In this document: piece after piece, positions 51,512 to 61,274 of the stretch
Layout of the letters: every line of letters starts with the position of its first letter
How positions within the stretch are numbered: the stretch's first letter is position 1
Origin: Cochlodiniinecator piscidefendens
GTDB taxonomy: Bacteria; Pseudomonadota; Alphaproteobacteria; Rhodobacterales; Rhodobacteraceae
Length of the DNA stretch: 64,000 bases
Direction of reading: 5' to 3'
NCBI RefSeq assembly: GCF_011326755.1
Contig: NZ_JAAOIE010000001.1
Span: 150,344 to 214,343, forward strand
Position numbers and translations under genes: made by a program
Notes under the pieces: model-generated
Told to the model about the DNA's origin: nothing
Seen by the model: only the letters and a program-made list of their open reading frames with translations
Database searches by the model: none

Positions 51512-52789
51512 TTAAACGTCGCGGTAGGCTTTGGCCTGTCGCGCTGTCCACAGAACGGTGATGTCAAAACCGGTTTCTGTTTGGGTTTCGGACTGCACCA
51601 ATTCCTGCTGAAACAACCAGGCGCGCTTGCGCCCCTCACTAAAGGTCAAAGAAAGCGTCACTTCGGTTTTCGGATCGGTCAGCGCCTCGGACACTGCATC
51701 CAGCAGCTCCGCCAAACCTTCGCCGGTCACAGCCGAGAGCGCATGCACGTCATCGCGGCGCTCATCAGCGTTTAGGGCTGCATTGCGGCCTTCTTCATCC
51801 AATAGGTCAATCTTATTCCAAGCCTCAAGCCGAACCGCATCTTCGCCCACGCCCAATTCTTCTAGAATGGTATCAACGTCGCGTCCTTGCTGATCGGATT
51901 CTGGGTGGCTGATATCGCGTACATGCAGGATCAGATCTGCAGCCAGAACCTCTTCGAGTGTTGCACGGAAGGATGCAACCAGCTGCGTCGGTAGATCCGA
52001 AATAAACCCAACGGTATCAGACAGGATGATGTCTTTGCCTGATGGCAAAGTCACAGCACGCATTGTTGGGTCAAGCGTGGCAAACAACATATCCTTGGCA
52101 AAAACATCCGCGCCGGTCAGGTGATTGAACAGCGTTGATTTCCCGGCATTGGTATAGCCCACGAACGCAACAATCGGATAAGGCACCTTTGCACGCGCTG
52201 AACGATGCAATTCACGTGTTTTTACGACTTTTGCCAATTGGCGTTTCAGACTGTTGATTTGTTCATCAATGGCACGGCGGTCAGCCTCGATCTGGGTTTC
52301 ACCCGGACCACCAACAAACCCCAAACCGCCCCTTTGACGTTCAAGGTGTGTCCAAGCCCGTACCAGACGCGTGCGCTGATAACTAAGCGCAGCCATATCC
52401 ACCTGAATAACGCCTTCGCGTGTGCGCGCGCGATCGGAGAAGATTTCAAGGATCAGACCCGTACGGTCTAAAATCTTTACGTGCCATTCTTTTTCGAGAT
52501 TACGCTGCTGTACGGGCGTCAGCGGACCATCCACAAGAACGAGTTCAACCTCATTATCGTGAAAAATGGTTTTTAGCTCTTCGATCTTACCGGTGCCGAA
52601 CAGATACCCCGCCCGCATTTTTGGCAGTGGAACAGAGGTTTGGCCAACAATTTCAAGACCAGGCAGAGCTTCGGCCAGCGCAACAGCCTCGTCGAGAGCG
52701 TTCTGCGCCCCCCGACGATTGCGGTTGGAATGAATATCGGGGTGCAGCACCCAAGATCGTGTCGGGTGCTCGCCGCGTTCAATAGTCAA
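51512..52789 (-). CDS. hflX: Ribosome-associated GTPase HflX
   Basis: A 425-residue GTPase. The N-terminal HflX domain has VDGPLTPVQQRNLEKEW and the Gly-rich GLGFVGGPGETQIE; the G domain has G1 VGYTNAGKST, G3 DTVGFISDLP and NKID (in AWNKIDLL). It rescues stalled ribosomes. It starts with TTG (52789), 3 nt after the hfq stop, with no strong ribosome site, so it is probably translationally coupled to hfq. No ATG is available nearby in the frame. The hfq-hflX pairing is widely conserved. Confidence 0.95.
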   Translation of the reverse strand: MTIERGEHPTRSWVLHPDIHSNRNRRGAQNALDEAVALAEALPGLEIVGQTSVPLPKMRAGYLFGTGKIEELKTIFHDNEVELVLVDGPLTPVQQRNLEKEWHVKILDRTGLILEIFSDRARTREGVIQVDMAALSYQRTRLVRAWTHLERQRGGLGFVGGPGETQIEADRRAIDEQINSLKRQLAKVVKTRELHRSARAKVPYPIVAFVGYTNAGKSTLFNHLTGADVFAKDMLFATLDPTMRAVTLPSGKDIILSDTVGFISDLPTQLVASFRATLEEVLAADLILHVRDISHPESDQQGRDVDTILEELGVGEDAVRLEAWNKIDLLDEEGRNAALNADERRDDVHALSAVTGEGLAELLDAVSEALTDPKTEVTLSLTFSEGRKRAWLFQQELVQSETQTETGFDITVLWTARQAKAYRDV

Positions 52790-52792
52790 AGC

Positions 52793-53026
52793 TTATTCTT
52801 CACCGTCATAAAGGCTGATCGGCTGACCCGGCATTATGGTCGAAATCGCGTGCTTATATACCAATTGCGATTGTCCGTCGCGGCGGAGCAGCACACAAAA
52901 GTTATCAAACCAAGTAATAACGCCCTGCAGTTTCACGCCGTTGATCAAAAAGATTGTCACTGGTATTTTTGTTTTGCGTACGTGATTTAAAAACGCATCC
53001 TGCAAATTTTGTTTATCGGCAGCCAT
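52793..53026 (-). CDS. hfq: RNA chaperone Hfq
   Basis: A 77-residue Sm-like protein. [19 protein letters not shown] gives the proximal and distal RNA-binding residues; [17 protein letters not shown] is Sm1 and YKHAIST the Sm2 KH motif. A short acidic tail (DGEE) ends the protein. It forms a hexamer that helps small RNAs pair with mRNAs, relevant to the candidate small RNAs in this window. It lies upstream of hflX on the same strand. Confidence 0.97.
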   Translation of the reverse strand: MAADKQNLQDAFLNHVRKTKIPVTIFLINGVKLQGVITWFDNFCVLLRRDGQSQLVYKHAISTIMPGQPISLYDGEE

Positions 53027-53186
53027 TGGTCTTTTCGCCTTTTTTCTATTCTGCCCCGCAACCGCAGGTCATAATTTCCCTCATTTAGGGGAGTATGGAA
53101 CGGGAAAAGAGGATATTCCAGCCAAAAAAGCGTTTTATCACGTTTTCTTTGAATGCTTTGGCTTGCTTAGATATAATTTGTTTACT

Positions 53187-54707
53187 TTACGAACGCCAGA
53201 AACCTGGGTTTAGCAAAGCAATAATCGCCAATGTTTCCAAGCGTCCAAGCACCATTGCTGCCGCGACGATGAATTTAGAAGAGGTGCTGAGACCACTATA
53301 AAGGACTTCGCCGTTGGAAACGGCTTCGGCTAAAGGTCCAGTCGTTGAAAGCGACGATATGGTCATCACAAGCGAATCTTCGAAGTTCAACCCAGTCAAT
53401 GAAAGCGCGACTGCAACAACACAGATCGAAATCGCGAACAGCATGAAAAACACCCAGGCCATCTGCGCGCCCTTTCCACGCAGATGCCGCGCCGCTTCGC
53501 CGGCACCACCAACAGACGACGGGTGAATCACCTTTTCGATTTCACGCATCCCGTGTTTATAGAGCGCAAAAACACGCAGCAATTTCACCCCGCCTGCCGT
53601 AGTCGCAACGCCCCCGCCTATTAGGGCTACCCCCATCAAAATTAATCCAGGTGTCTGCAACCCTGACCAGCTTCTTGCTTCGGCCCAATGATCAGAGAGA
53701 AAACCAGTTGTTGTCAGAAAGGATAAAACGGTAAAGGCGCTCCCCCATAAAACCCGAATAGCTGCAGAAACATTTTCGACTTCGTTTACTTCGATAGCCC
53801 CAACCCAGTGACGTAGAAACAAAAGGCATGGCAAACCAATAGCGCAGATTAATCCCATACGAAATTCGGGATCACGCCCCAACCGTTCTAAGGAATCTGA
53901 TTGCGTTTCTGGGGCAAATGTCAGCCGTGAAATAGCAAAGAATAAAAAGATGAAAATTAGCAATTCAGCAAATATACCGCCACCGGCGTTCTGAATTCCC
54001 CCAACAGGTGAAATGCCGCTTGTGGAAATGGTAGACATAGCATGGCAGAGCGCCTCAAACGGGGTTGAACCAGCTAGAATGAGACAGATCCAAAGTACAA
54101 AGGTTAATCCAACATAGATGGGCAGTAATCTGGAAAAATGCATCAAAACCCGCTGGCCCGGGGTGATGGTATTCTCGGCATATACGTGATGGGCGCTTGT
54201 TGCTGAAATGCGGCGGCGCGCCGTGATTTCAAAGCCCCCAATATTAAGCGGAGCAAAGATGGCGATTGCCGCCACCCACATTAATAAACCACCCATCCAC
54301 CCGACCGTCGCGCGCCACATATGCACGGTCTGCGACAAACGTTCTGGTTCGTCAAACAACGTGGCGCCCGTCGTTGTGATACTCGACACCATTTCAAAAT
54401 ACGCATTGATAAAAGTGGTATTGCCAATGGCTTCGTAAGTCGGAACAGCAAGCATTACGGGTAAAACAGTGAACGCCCCCAACAACGCAAGCAGGTGACT
54501 GCGGATCACGTTTTTATCCATATTTGCAGAGGTCGCGATACCCAAAATTGTAGTCAAAAACAAAAACAATACGCCGCCGTAGAAAAACACTCTTGAGGCA
54601 TGGTCTTCGTCGGCAAAATAGCCATACAGCGCAGGGATAAACATCGCGCAAGCGCTTAGTCCCATCAAAGACACAAAAAGCGGCAGAGAGAGAAGGCGCG
54701 CAAGCAT
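53187..54707 (-). CDS. trkH: Trk-type potassium uptake membrane subunit
   Basis: A 506-residue inner-membrane protein with multiple hydrophobic segments and the TrkH selectivity-filter repeats, visible as MVSSITTTGATLF, AMSTISTSGISPVGG, FLTTTGFLS and TISSLSTTGPL, each with the Thr-Thr-Gly core. It forms the K+ channel-like pore gated by TrkA. trkA lies 3 nt upstream in the same operon. Full length. Confidence 0.95.
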   Translation of the reverse strand: MLARLLSLPLFVSLMGLSACAMFIPALYGYFADEDHASRVFFYGGVLFLFLTTILGIATSANMDKNVIRSHLLALLGAFTVLPVMLAVPTYEAIGNTTFINAYFEMVSSITTTGATLFDEPERLSQTVHMWRATVGWMGGLLMWVAAIAIFAPLNIGGFEITARRRISATSAHHVYAENTITPGQRVLMHFSRLLPIYVGLTFVLWICLILAGSTPFEALCHAMSTISTSGISPVGGIQNAGGGIFAELLIFIFLFFAISRLTFAPETQSDSLERLGRDPEFRMGLICAIGLPCLLFLRHWVGAIEVNEVENVSAAIRVLWGSAFTVLSFLTTTGFLSDHWAEARSWSGLQTPGLILMGVALIGGGVATTAGGVKLLRVFALYKHGMREIEKVIHPSSVGGAGEAARHLRGKGAQMAWVFFMLFAISICVVAVALSLTGLNFEDSLVMTISSLSTTGPLAEAVSNGEVLYSGLSTSSKFIVAAAMVLGRLETLAIIALLNPGFWRS

Positions 54708-54710
54708 GGG

Positions 54711-56087
54711 TTAGAAGAATTCGATTGTGACTTGCAGAAGGCTTTCCAATTCTGGAACATCTTTCGCCATTGCAAACAGAACGATTACGTCACCTTCTTC
54801 GATCCGGGTTCCACCGCGTGGACGCACCACCTCTGTTCCCTTTTGTATGGCGCCTAACAGCACACCTTCTGGAAAATCGATGTCACGCACGGATTTCCCG
54901 GCAATTTTTGAAGTTGAAAGCACTTGTGCTTCGATCACCTCTGCCTCTGCATCACCGATGGAATAAACTTGGCGCACGCGCCCGTGTCGGATATGGCGCA
55001 AAATCGAACTAACCGTTGTCGCACGGGGATTAATATAAGCGTCAACATTCAAAGGATGCATCAAAGGCACCATTGTCGGGTCATTGACCAAACAAATCGA
55101 CATGGCGCATCCTGCGGATTTCGCGCGCGCAGAAGCCAACAAGTTGGTTTTATCGTCGTCGGTCACAGCCAAAATAGCGTCAGCGCGGGCGATGTTGGCC
55201 TCGGTTAACACCTCTGAATCCAGACCATCCCCATGCAAAACAATGGTGCGTTCCAACGCGTCAGCCGCCCGTTCGGCGCAAGGGCGATTACGTTCGATGA
55301 CTTTTGCGCGAATGCGTTCGGCGCGCTTTTCCAGCGCTTGAGCGACCGCAAGCCCAACATTTCCCGCCCCGACAACGACAACGCGTTCTTGTTTTTTGGA
55401 TGTTTTACCAAAAACCTCTAGCGTGCGGGCTACGTCTTGTACGTTGGTAAAAACATAAACCTCATCCCCGGCGAATAACTGATCCCCCGGTTCTGGTGCG
55501 AACAAAGATCCTTCGCGTCGTACACCAACGACAACAGCGCTGAGCGTAGAAAAAAGATCTGTCAATTGGCGCAGCGGCGTATTTAGAACCGGGCAATCAT
55601 CCTCCAACATAAGCCCCAAAAGTTGCGACTTATCTTCTAAGAACAGCTCCGTTTCAAAAGCCGAAGGTGCGGATAAGCGGCGCAGCGCAGCCTCTGCCAC
55701 TTCGCGCTCCGGGCTAATCACCACATCAATCGGCATGTGGTCACGACGATAAAGATCCGAATAAATCGCATCCAGATAACTCTGGGATCTGAGGCGCGCA
55801 ATTTTACGCGGCACGGCAAAAACAGAGTGCGCGATTTGGCACGTTACCATGTTCACTTCGTCAGAGTGGGTCGCAGCAATAATCATATCTGCATCACGCG
55901 CACCAGCGCGGGTCAAAATGTCGGGATAAGACGCAAACCCGGAGATCCCTTGAACATCAAGGGATTCCGTAGCGCGTTGTACCAGTTCAGGGTTGCTGTC
56001 GACCACCGTGACATCGTTCTTCTCACCCGCCAAGTGACGCGCAATTTGCCAGCCCACCTGCCCAGCACCACAAATGATTACCTTCAT
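54711..56087 (-). CDS. trkA: Trk system potassium-uptake regulatory protein
   Basis: A 458-residue cytoplasmic protein with two RCK units: KVIICGAGQVGWQIARHL (N-term NAD-binding loop) and VVVVGAGNVGLAVAQAL (second loop), each followed by a TrkA-C domain. It binds NAD(H)/ATP and regulates the TrkH pore. It sits between ntrX and trkH in the common alphaproteobacterial order. No anomalies. Confidence 0.95.
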   Translation of the reverse strand: MKVIICGAGQVGWQIARHLAGEKNDVTVVDSNPELVQRATESLDVQGISGFASYPDILTRAGARDADMIIAATHSDEVNMVTCQIAHSVFAVPRKIARLRSQSYLDAIYSDLYRRDHMPIDVVISPEREVAEAALRRLSAPSAFETELFLEDKSQLLGLMLEDDCPVLNTPLRQLTDLFSTLSAVVVGVRREGSLFAPEPGDQLFAGDEVYVFTNVQDVARTLEVFGKTSKKQERVVVVGAGNVGLAVAQALEKRAERIRAKVIERNRPCAERAADALERTIVLHGDGLDSEVLTEANIARADAILAVTDDDKTNLLASARAKSAGCAMSICLVNDPTMVPLMHPLNVDAYINPRATTVSSILRHIRHGRVRQVYSIGDAEAEVIEAQVLSTSKIAGKSVRDIDFPEGVLLGAIQKGTEVVRPRGGTRIEEGDVIVLFAMAKDVPELESLLQVTIEFF

Positions 56088-56144
56088 CGGGTATCCTTTT
56101 TGTCCCTACACCCCTTGAATGGCAGGAAGCTCCGGCCGGGTCAA

Positions 56145-57551
56145 TCAGTCCTGTTCGACCTCATCCACATGCGCAACCCGCCCGCCTGCTTTGGCTGTTG
56201 TTACCACATTCAACGATTTTAGCTTCCGGTGCAGTGCTGAACGTTCCATACCAACAAAATGCGCGGTGCGGCTGATATTCCCGCCAAATCGGTTGATTTG
56301 GGTCATCAGATATTCACGCTCAAACATTTCACGTGCTTCGCGCAGCGGTAGTGTCGCCAAAGACCCTGACAGTATGACACGTCCTTCGTCTGGTGCTGCT
56401 TCGTCTTGTTGAGGCAACTCATTTACCTCAATCGGGCCGCTGTCTTTGCCCAAAATCAAAGCGCGTTCAATTACGTTCTTTAACTGGCGAACATTTCCGG
56501 GCCAATGCATAGTTTGCAACAGTGCGTGCGCTTCATCAGACAAAGCACGCAGTGGTAATCCTTGGTCTTTGTTAAAGCTCTCAATGAAGAACTGCGCAAT
56601 TTCCGGAATATCTTCACGGCGTTCTTCGAGTGACGGAACCGCAATCGGCACAACGTTTAAGCGATGATAAAGCTCTTGGCGGAAATTTCCGGCTTCAATT
56701 TCGGCTTCTAAATCTTTGTTTGTACTGGATATCACACGAATATCCACATTAACGAGATCGCCACCACCGACACGTTGGAATTTCTGATCTACCAATACAC
56801 GCAAGATTTTTGACTGCGTCACCGTTGGCATGTCAGAGATTTCGTCAAAATACAAAACCCCGCCGTCGGCCTGTTCCAACAAGCCCATTTCGACGCCTTT
56901 GGCCTCAGATATCCGACCAAACAGGACTTCTTCCATGCGCTCTGGTTCAATAGAGGCGGCGCTTACAGTGATAAAGGGTGCGTTGGCGCGGTTCGAATTG
57001 GTGTGAATGTATCGGGCTGCTACGTCTTTCCCGGACCCAGCTGGTCCAGTAAGCATCACACGACCATTGGATTTCGTCACCTTATCAAGGTTAGATTTCA
57101 TCACCTTAATCGCCGAACTTGATCCAACCATTTCAGTTGGACCGTCTTCTTTGCGGCGCAACGCAGAATTTTCGCGGCGCAAACGCGACGTTTCCATCGC
57201 GCGGCGGATCACCACCAAAAGCTGATCAATGTTGAATGGCTTTTCAATGAAATCGTAGGCCCCTTGCTTAATTGCAGCGACAGCAATTTCGATGTTGCCG
57301 TGTCCTGAGATGATCACGATCGGAACATCAGGATAATCGCGTTTGACAGTTTTCAGGATATCAATCCCATCCATGTCGCTGTCTTTTAGCCAAATATCCA
57401 ACACCATGAGCGCAGGCTGTTCAGCTTGCACTTCTTTCATGCAGTCATCGGAATTCCCAGCCAGGCGAGTGGTATAGCCTTCGTCTTGTAAAATATCCGC
57501 GACCAGTTCTCGAATGTCACGTTCATCATCCACGATCAAAATATCAGACAT
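56145..57551 (-). CDS. ntrX: NtrX response regulator (lacking GAFTGA)
   Basis: A 468-residue AAA+ response regulator: receiver with phospho-acceptor Asp52 (VLDIWLKDSDMDG), AAA+ domain with Walker A GPAGSGKDVA and Walker B GVLYFDEIS, and a C-terminal Fis-type HTH (ISRTAHFVGMERSALHRKL). The GAFTGA loop that contacts sigma-54 is absent; the equivalent stretch reads LFGRISEAKGVEMG. So a classical sigma-54 activator mode is unlikely. It pairs with NtrY, encoded 11 nt upstream. Confidence 0.95.
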   Translation of the reverse strand: MSDILIVDDERDIRELVADILQDEGYTTRLAGNSDDCMKEVQAEQPALMVLDIWLKDSDMDGIDILKTVKRDYPDVPIVIISGHGNIEIAVAAIKQGAYDFIEKPFNIDQLLVVIRRAMETSRLRRENSALRRKEDGPTEMVGSSSAIKVMKSNLDKVTKSNGRVMLTGPAGSGKDVAARYIHTNSNRANAPFITVSAASIEPERMEEVLFGRISEAKGVEMGLLEQADGGVLYFDEISDMPTVTQSKILRVLVDQKFQRVGGGDLVNVDIRVISSTNKDLEAEIEAGNFRQELYHRLNVVPIAVPSLEERREDIPEIAQFFIESFNKDQGLPLRALSDEAHALLQTMHWPGNVRQLKNVIERALILGKDSGPIEVNELPQQDEAAPDEGRVILSGSLATLPLREAREMFEREYLMTQINRFGGNISRTAHFVGMERSALHRKLKSLNVVTTAKAGGRVAHVDEVEQD

Positions 57552-57562
57552 ACTACCCTCAC

Positions 57563-59764
57563 TTATTCTTTTTCTTCTTGGATTGTAACATTTGGCAGAC
57601 GGATAATCATCATTGCTCCAACCCTTGCGTTTTCAGTAAATGGCTCTGCGTCTTCCAGCAGGAAGGCGCCACCGTGTTCTTCGACAATTTTTTTCACAAT
57701 CGGAAGGCCCAAGCCTGTGCCCTCTGAACGTGTTGTGACATAGGGTTCCAGCAGTTTTGCTCGATCCGCGGGCAAACCAATCCCATTGTCACAAATACGG
57801 ATCTCCGCATCATTTTCGTCCATCTGCAATGAAACCCGTACCTCGGGTTGGTAACCCGCTTCACCTTTCAAGGTTTCAGTCGCTTCGCCCGCGTTTTTGA
57901 TCAAGTTGGTCAAAGCCTGCGAAATCATCGTCGCATCGACCTCTGCTGAAAAAACGCTATCAGGGATATCGGACGTTAGTATTACATCGCTTTGCCCAAC
58001 GTCCTGCAATAGGACGACATCACGCAAAAGCTGCGCAAGATCATGGGTCCGGCGTTCAGGCTCAGGCATACGCGCAAATTTTGAAAACTCATCAACGATC
58101 CGCCGCAAATCACCAGTTTGGCGCACGATCACATCGGTATACTGTTCCAATACCGCAGCATCGTCGCCAACTTTGGGCGCGAATTTACGCTTAAGGCGCT
58201 CTGCGGAGAGTTGAATAGGCGTGAGTGGGTTTTTGATTTCATGCGCAATGCGTTGCGCCACATCCCCCCAAGCAGCCATGCGCTGTGCTGAAACAAGATC
58301 TGTCACATCATCAAAAGCCACAACATAACCTTCTAACACGCCATCTTCGTTGCGCCGGGTCGACATACGCACGAGTAGGTTTTCAAGCTTACCCGCCCGC
58401 ACCAATTTGATTTCTTCTTGGGCGACATTGCGACTGCCTTCGCATAACTTATCAAACAAAGCGCCAAATTCTGGCACGGCTAAGCCAATCTGAAGACGGC
58501 GGTTTTCATCAGGTAAGTCGAGCAAACGTTCAGCCGAACGGTTCACGAACGTTACCGTGCCTTCGGCGTCCAAACCGACAACCCCTGCAGTGATTGACGA
58601 TAACACTGAATCAAACTGACGACGACGTAATTCGATCTGATCCGTGTTTTCCAAAAGTGCATCGCGCTGCCCCTTTAGTTGACGGGTCATCTGATTAAAC
58701 AGGCGACCTAGCATAGCGATTTCATCGTCACCGTCTTCTTCGACCACCTGAACGTCTAGATCACCAGAGCCAACCATCTGCGCCGCGCCAGCCAAACGTC
58801 CAACAGGGCGCGCAAGCCGTTCGGCGAACCAAAGACCTAACCAGATCGCCGCAAGCACCAAAATCACCGCAAACCCGAGATACAGAAGACCAAACTCAAA
58901 CAACATGCGCCCTCTGTCGCTTTCGAGTTGGTTATAAAGCGCAACAGTTTCCTGCGTATCGTCGAGCAGGTTTAAAATTTCTCCATCCACATCACGGGTC
59001 ACATAGAGAAAACGATCATTAAAGGTGCTCAGCATAATCAAAGCGCGAAATTCGTTGATAGGCCAATCTTCAATAACAACTGTTTCGCCTTCGATCGCGC
59101 GATCAAAACTATCCGCAGAGGGCATTTCAAAATCAAACAGATACGATCGTTCGCCACGGGCGCGTATATTGCCGCTGCCATCAATGATAAAAGCTTCGCG
59201 CAGACCACGTTGGACCAAGCCCTGCCCCGTTTCCAAAACTTGTCTTAGCTCACCATCTGGGATGATGAAATTAGCGGACTGCGCAAGGTTAACGTAATCC
59301 GCCAAAGCTGCGGCATCTGCTGTCAAAGCAATGGATTGTTCTGTTTTATAGGCTTCAGCGGCAGCAAGTGAAGAACCAACAACCTGACGCACACGGTCAG
59401 AAAACCATCCTTCTAGCCCGACATTCACAGTCAGCATCGCAAAGACCGCAACCAGAACCGTTGGGATCAACGCAACAAAGGTAAATACGCCTGTCAATCT
59501 CAGGTGAAGCCGCGATCCAGCCGAACGCACGCGCCGTGCCGCAATCATCCGCGCGATACGCTGCAAGACCAACGCCGCAACAAGCAAAACATAAACGAAA
59601 TCGGCTAAAAGAACGAGCCGCAGCGCATTCGTGTTATTTGCAGGCCGGAAAGGACCGAGGACCATAAATGTGGCAATCGCCAAAATTGGCCCCAAAAGAA
59701 CCAACCCAAGCGTCGACATATTCTGCAATCGTCTCAGCCGCCGAAGCCGCACGAGCCGATCCAT
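57563..59764 (-). CDS. ntrY: NtrY sensor histidine kinase
   Basis: A roughly 733-residue membrane sensor: two N-terminal hydrophobic hairpins (about 20-60 and 85-115), a periplasmic/extracellular loop, another transmembrane segment (about 290-312), HAMP, PAS, then the H-box ...RIAHEIKNPLTPIQLS and the catalytic domain (DNGIGLP, GTGLGLPIVK). The partner of NtrX in nitrogen and envelope control. The ATG at 59764 is chosen; a GTG at 59791 gives nine more residues. Neither has a strong ribosome site. Confidence 0.92.
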   Translation of the reverse strand: MDRLVRLRRLRRLQNMSTLGLVLLGPILAIATFMVLGPFRPANNTNALRLVLLADFVYVLLVAALVLQRIARMIAARRVRSAGSRLHLRLTGVFTFVALIPTVLVAVFAMLTVNVGLEGWFSDRVRQVVGSSLAAAEAYKTEQSIALTADAAALADYVNLAQSANFIIPDGELRQVLETGQGLVQRGLREAFIIDGSGNIRARGERSYLFDFEMPSADSFDRAIEGETVVIEDWPINEFRALIMLSTFNDRFLYVTRDVDGEILNLLDDTQETVALYNQLESDRGRMLFEFGLLYLGFAVILVLAAIWLGLWFAERLARPVGRLAGAAQMVGSGDLDVQVVEEDGDDEIAMLGRLFNQMTRQLKGQRDALLENTDQIELRRRQFDSVLSSITAGVVGLDAEGTVTFVNRSAERLLDLPDENRRLQIGLAVPEFGALFDKLCEGSRNVAQEEIKLVRAGKLENLLVRMSTRRNEDGVLEGYVVAFDDVTDLVSAQRMAAWGDVAQRIAHEIKNPLTPIQLSAERLKRKFAPKVGDDAAVLEQYTDVIVRQTGDLRRIVDEFSKFARMPEPERRTHDLAQLLRDVVLLQDVGQSDVILTSDIPDSVFSAEVDATMISQALTNLIKNAGEATETLKGEAGYQPEVRVSLQMDENDAEIRICDNGIGLPADRAKLLEPYVTTRSEGTGLGLPIVKKIVEEHGGAFLLEDAEPFTENARVGAMMIIRLPNVTIQEEKE

Positions 59765-59888
59765 TGTCGTTTTTCCAATCAGGTGCGCCACACACCGATT
59801 CCATCAAAATTCAGTCGCATTTTGCGAAATACCGCTTTTTATACTTGTTCCCGGACTGAAACATTCCGGTCACTCTTTTGTTGCGGTT

Positions 59889-61265
59889 TTACATCAATTT
59901 GCGGCGGCGTGTCACCCTAATATCGAGTTCTGTTAGTTTCTTACGCAATGTATTGCGGTTGATCCCCAAAAGATCGGCACATTTAGCCTGATTGCCACCG
60001 ACGGAATCCATAGCCAATTCGATCAAAGGCAGCTCAACTTCGCGTAAAACCCGTTGATATAGCCCACTTGGCGGTATTTCATCGCCGTGCAAATCAAAAT
60101 ATCGCTTTAAATGACGTTCAACAGATTGCGACAGGCGTTCGTTTTGCGGTGCAAATTGGACGGCCTCGGTTGGCGAAACTATGCCGATAAGGGTTTGCAC
60201 GTCTTCAGATGTTATCGTGTTTTCTGCACTTGTAACCAGAAGCCGACGCATAACGTTCTCCAGTTGCCGCACATTTCCTGGCCACGCAAATTGCACCAAT
60301 GCACCTATGGCGTCGTCAGAAAGAGACCGCTCAGCCAATCCTTCTGCTGCCCCGCGTTCTAGGAAATGTTGTGACAAGAGGCTGATATCCTCGACGCGAT
60401 CCCGTAATGGGGGAATATCGATTACCACGCCAGACAATCGGTAATAGAGATCATCGCGAAACGACCCTTCGGAGAGACAATTGATCAAATTCGCCTGACT
60501 GGTCGCTATAATACGGGGGCCATTCGCCGGGATACCATCGATAAACCGAACCAAACGCGCCTGCGCCTCTAGGTTAAATGCGCCAACTTCATCGAACAAC
60601 AGCGATCCGTTGCCCGCTTTTTCCAACAATCCCTGTCCAGAGACGCTATCGGAAAAATCATCTGGTCCAACACGCGAAAGAGGCGCAGCTCGACGCTCGC
60701 TAAACTCATGGATGGCTTGCGCAACCAAAGTTTTGCCCGTCCCGCTTTCGCCCCCAACCAAGACTGGCAGATCAGCGTTCATAATACGCGCAACCAACCT
60801 GTAAAGCGCTTGCATCTCTTTGCTGCTGCCTACCAACGGCAAATCCTGTGTTTCAGCCACAAATTCCGAATGCACTGCGGGTGAAGGCGCTTGAAGCGTT
60901 TGTTTTTGCTGAAGCCCCTTGCTACATCGAGTCATAAGCTCTGGCAGATCAAAGGGTTTGGGCAGATAATCAAAAGCATCGCCAGCCTCAGCCCTGATTG
61001 CGGTTGTAATCGTGTTCTGCGCAGAAATGATAATCACCGGCAAACTTGGCCGTAAGGTTGTGATTTTTGGAAGTGCCTCAAGCCCGTTGCCGTCGGGCAT
61101 AACAACATCAGAAATAACAAGATCACCGCGGCCCTCTTCGACCCAACGCATCAATGTTGCCATTGATCCTGTTGCGTGCACTTTGGCACCTGCGCGGGTC
61201 AATGCTTGGGTCAGAACAGTGCGGATTGTACGATCATCATCCGCAACTAAAACAGTGCCATCCAT
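59889..61265 (-). CDS. ntrC: Nitrogen regulator NtrC (lacking GAFTGA)
   Basis: A 458-residue response regulator: receiver with Asp53 ([14 protein letters not shown]), AAA+ domain with Walker [12 protein letters not shown] and Walker B SLLFDEVG, and a Fis-type HTH ([19 protein letters not shown]). The stretch that normally holds ELFGHEKGAFTGA is deleted ([11 protein letters not shown]...). In Rhodobacter capsulatus NtrC also lacks this motif and activates sigma-70 promoters, which fits. AGGAGA lies 5 nt before the ATG. It is 9 nt downstream of ntrB. Confidence 0.95.
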   Translation of the reverse strand: MDGTVLVADDDRTIRTVLTQALTRAGAKVHATGSMATLMRWVEEGRGDLVISDVVMPDGNGLEALPKITTLRPSLPVIIISAQNTITTAIRAEAGDAFDYLPKPFDLPELMTRCSKGLQQKQTLQAPSPAVHSEFVAETQDLPLVGSSKEMQALYRLVARIMNADLPVLVGGESGTGKTLVAQAIHEFSERRAAPLSRVGPDDFSDSVSGQGLLEKAGNGSLLFDEVGAFNLEAQARLVRFIDGIPANGPRIIATSQANLINCLSEGSFRDDLYYRLSGVVIDIPPLRDRVEDISLLSQHFLERGAAEGLAERSLSDDAIGALVQFAWPGNVRQLENVMRRLLVTSAENTITSEDVQTLIGIVSPTEAVQFAPQNERLSQSVERHLKRYFDLHGDEIPPSGLYQRVLREVELPLIELAMDSVGGNQAKCADLLGINRNTLRKKLTELDIRVTRRRKLM

Positions 61266-61274
61266 CGTATTCTC

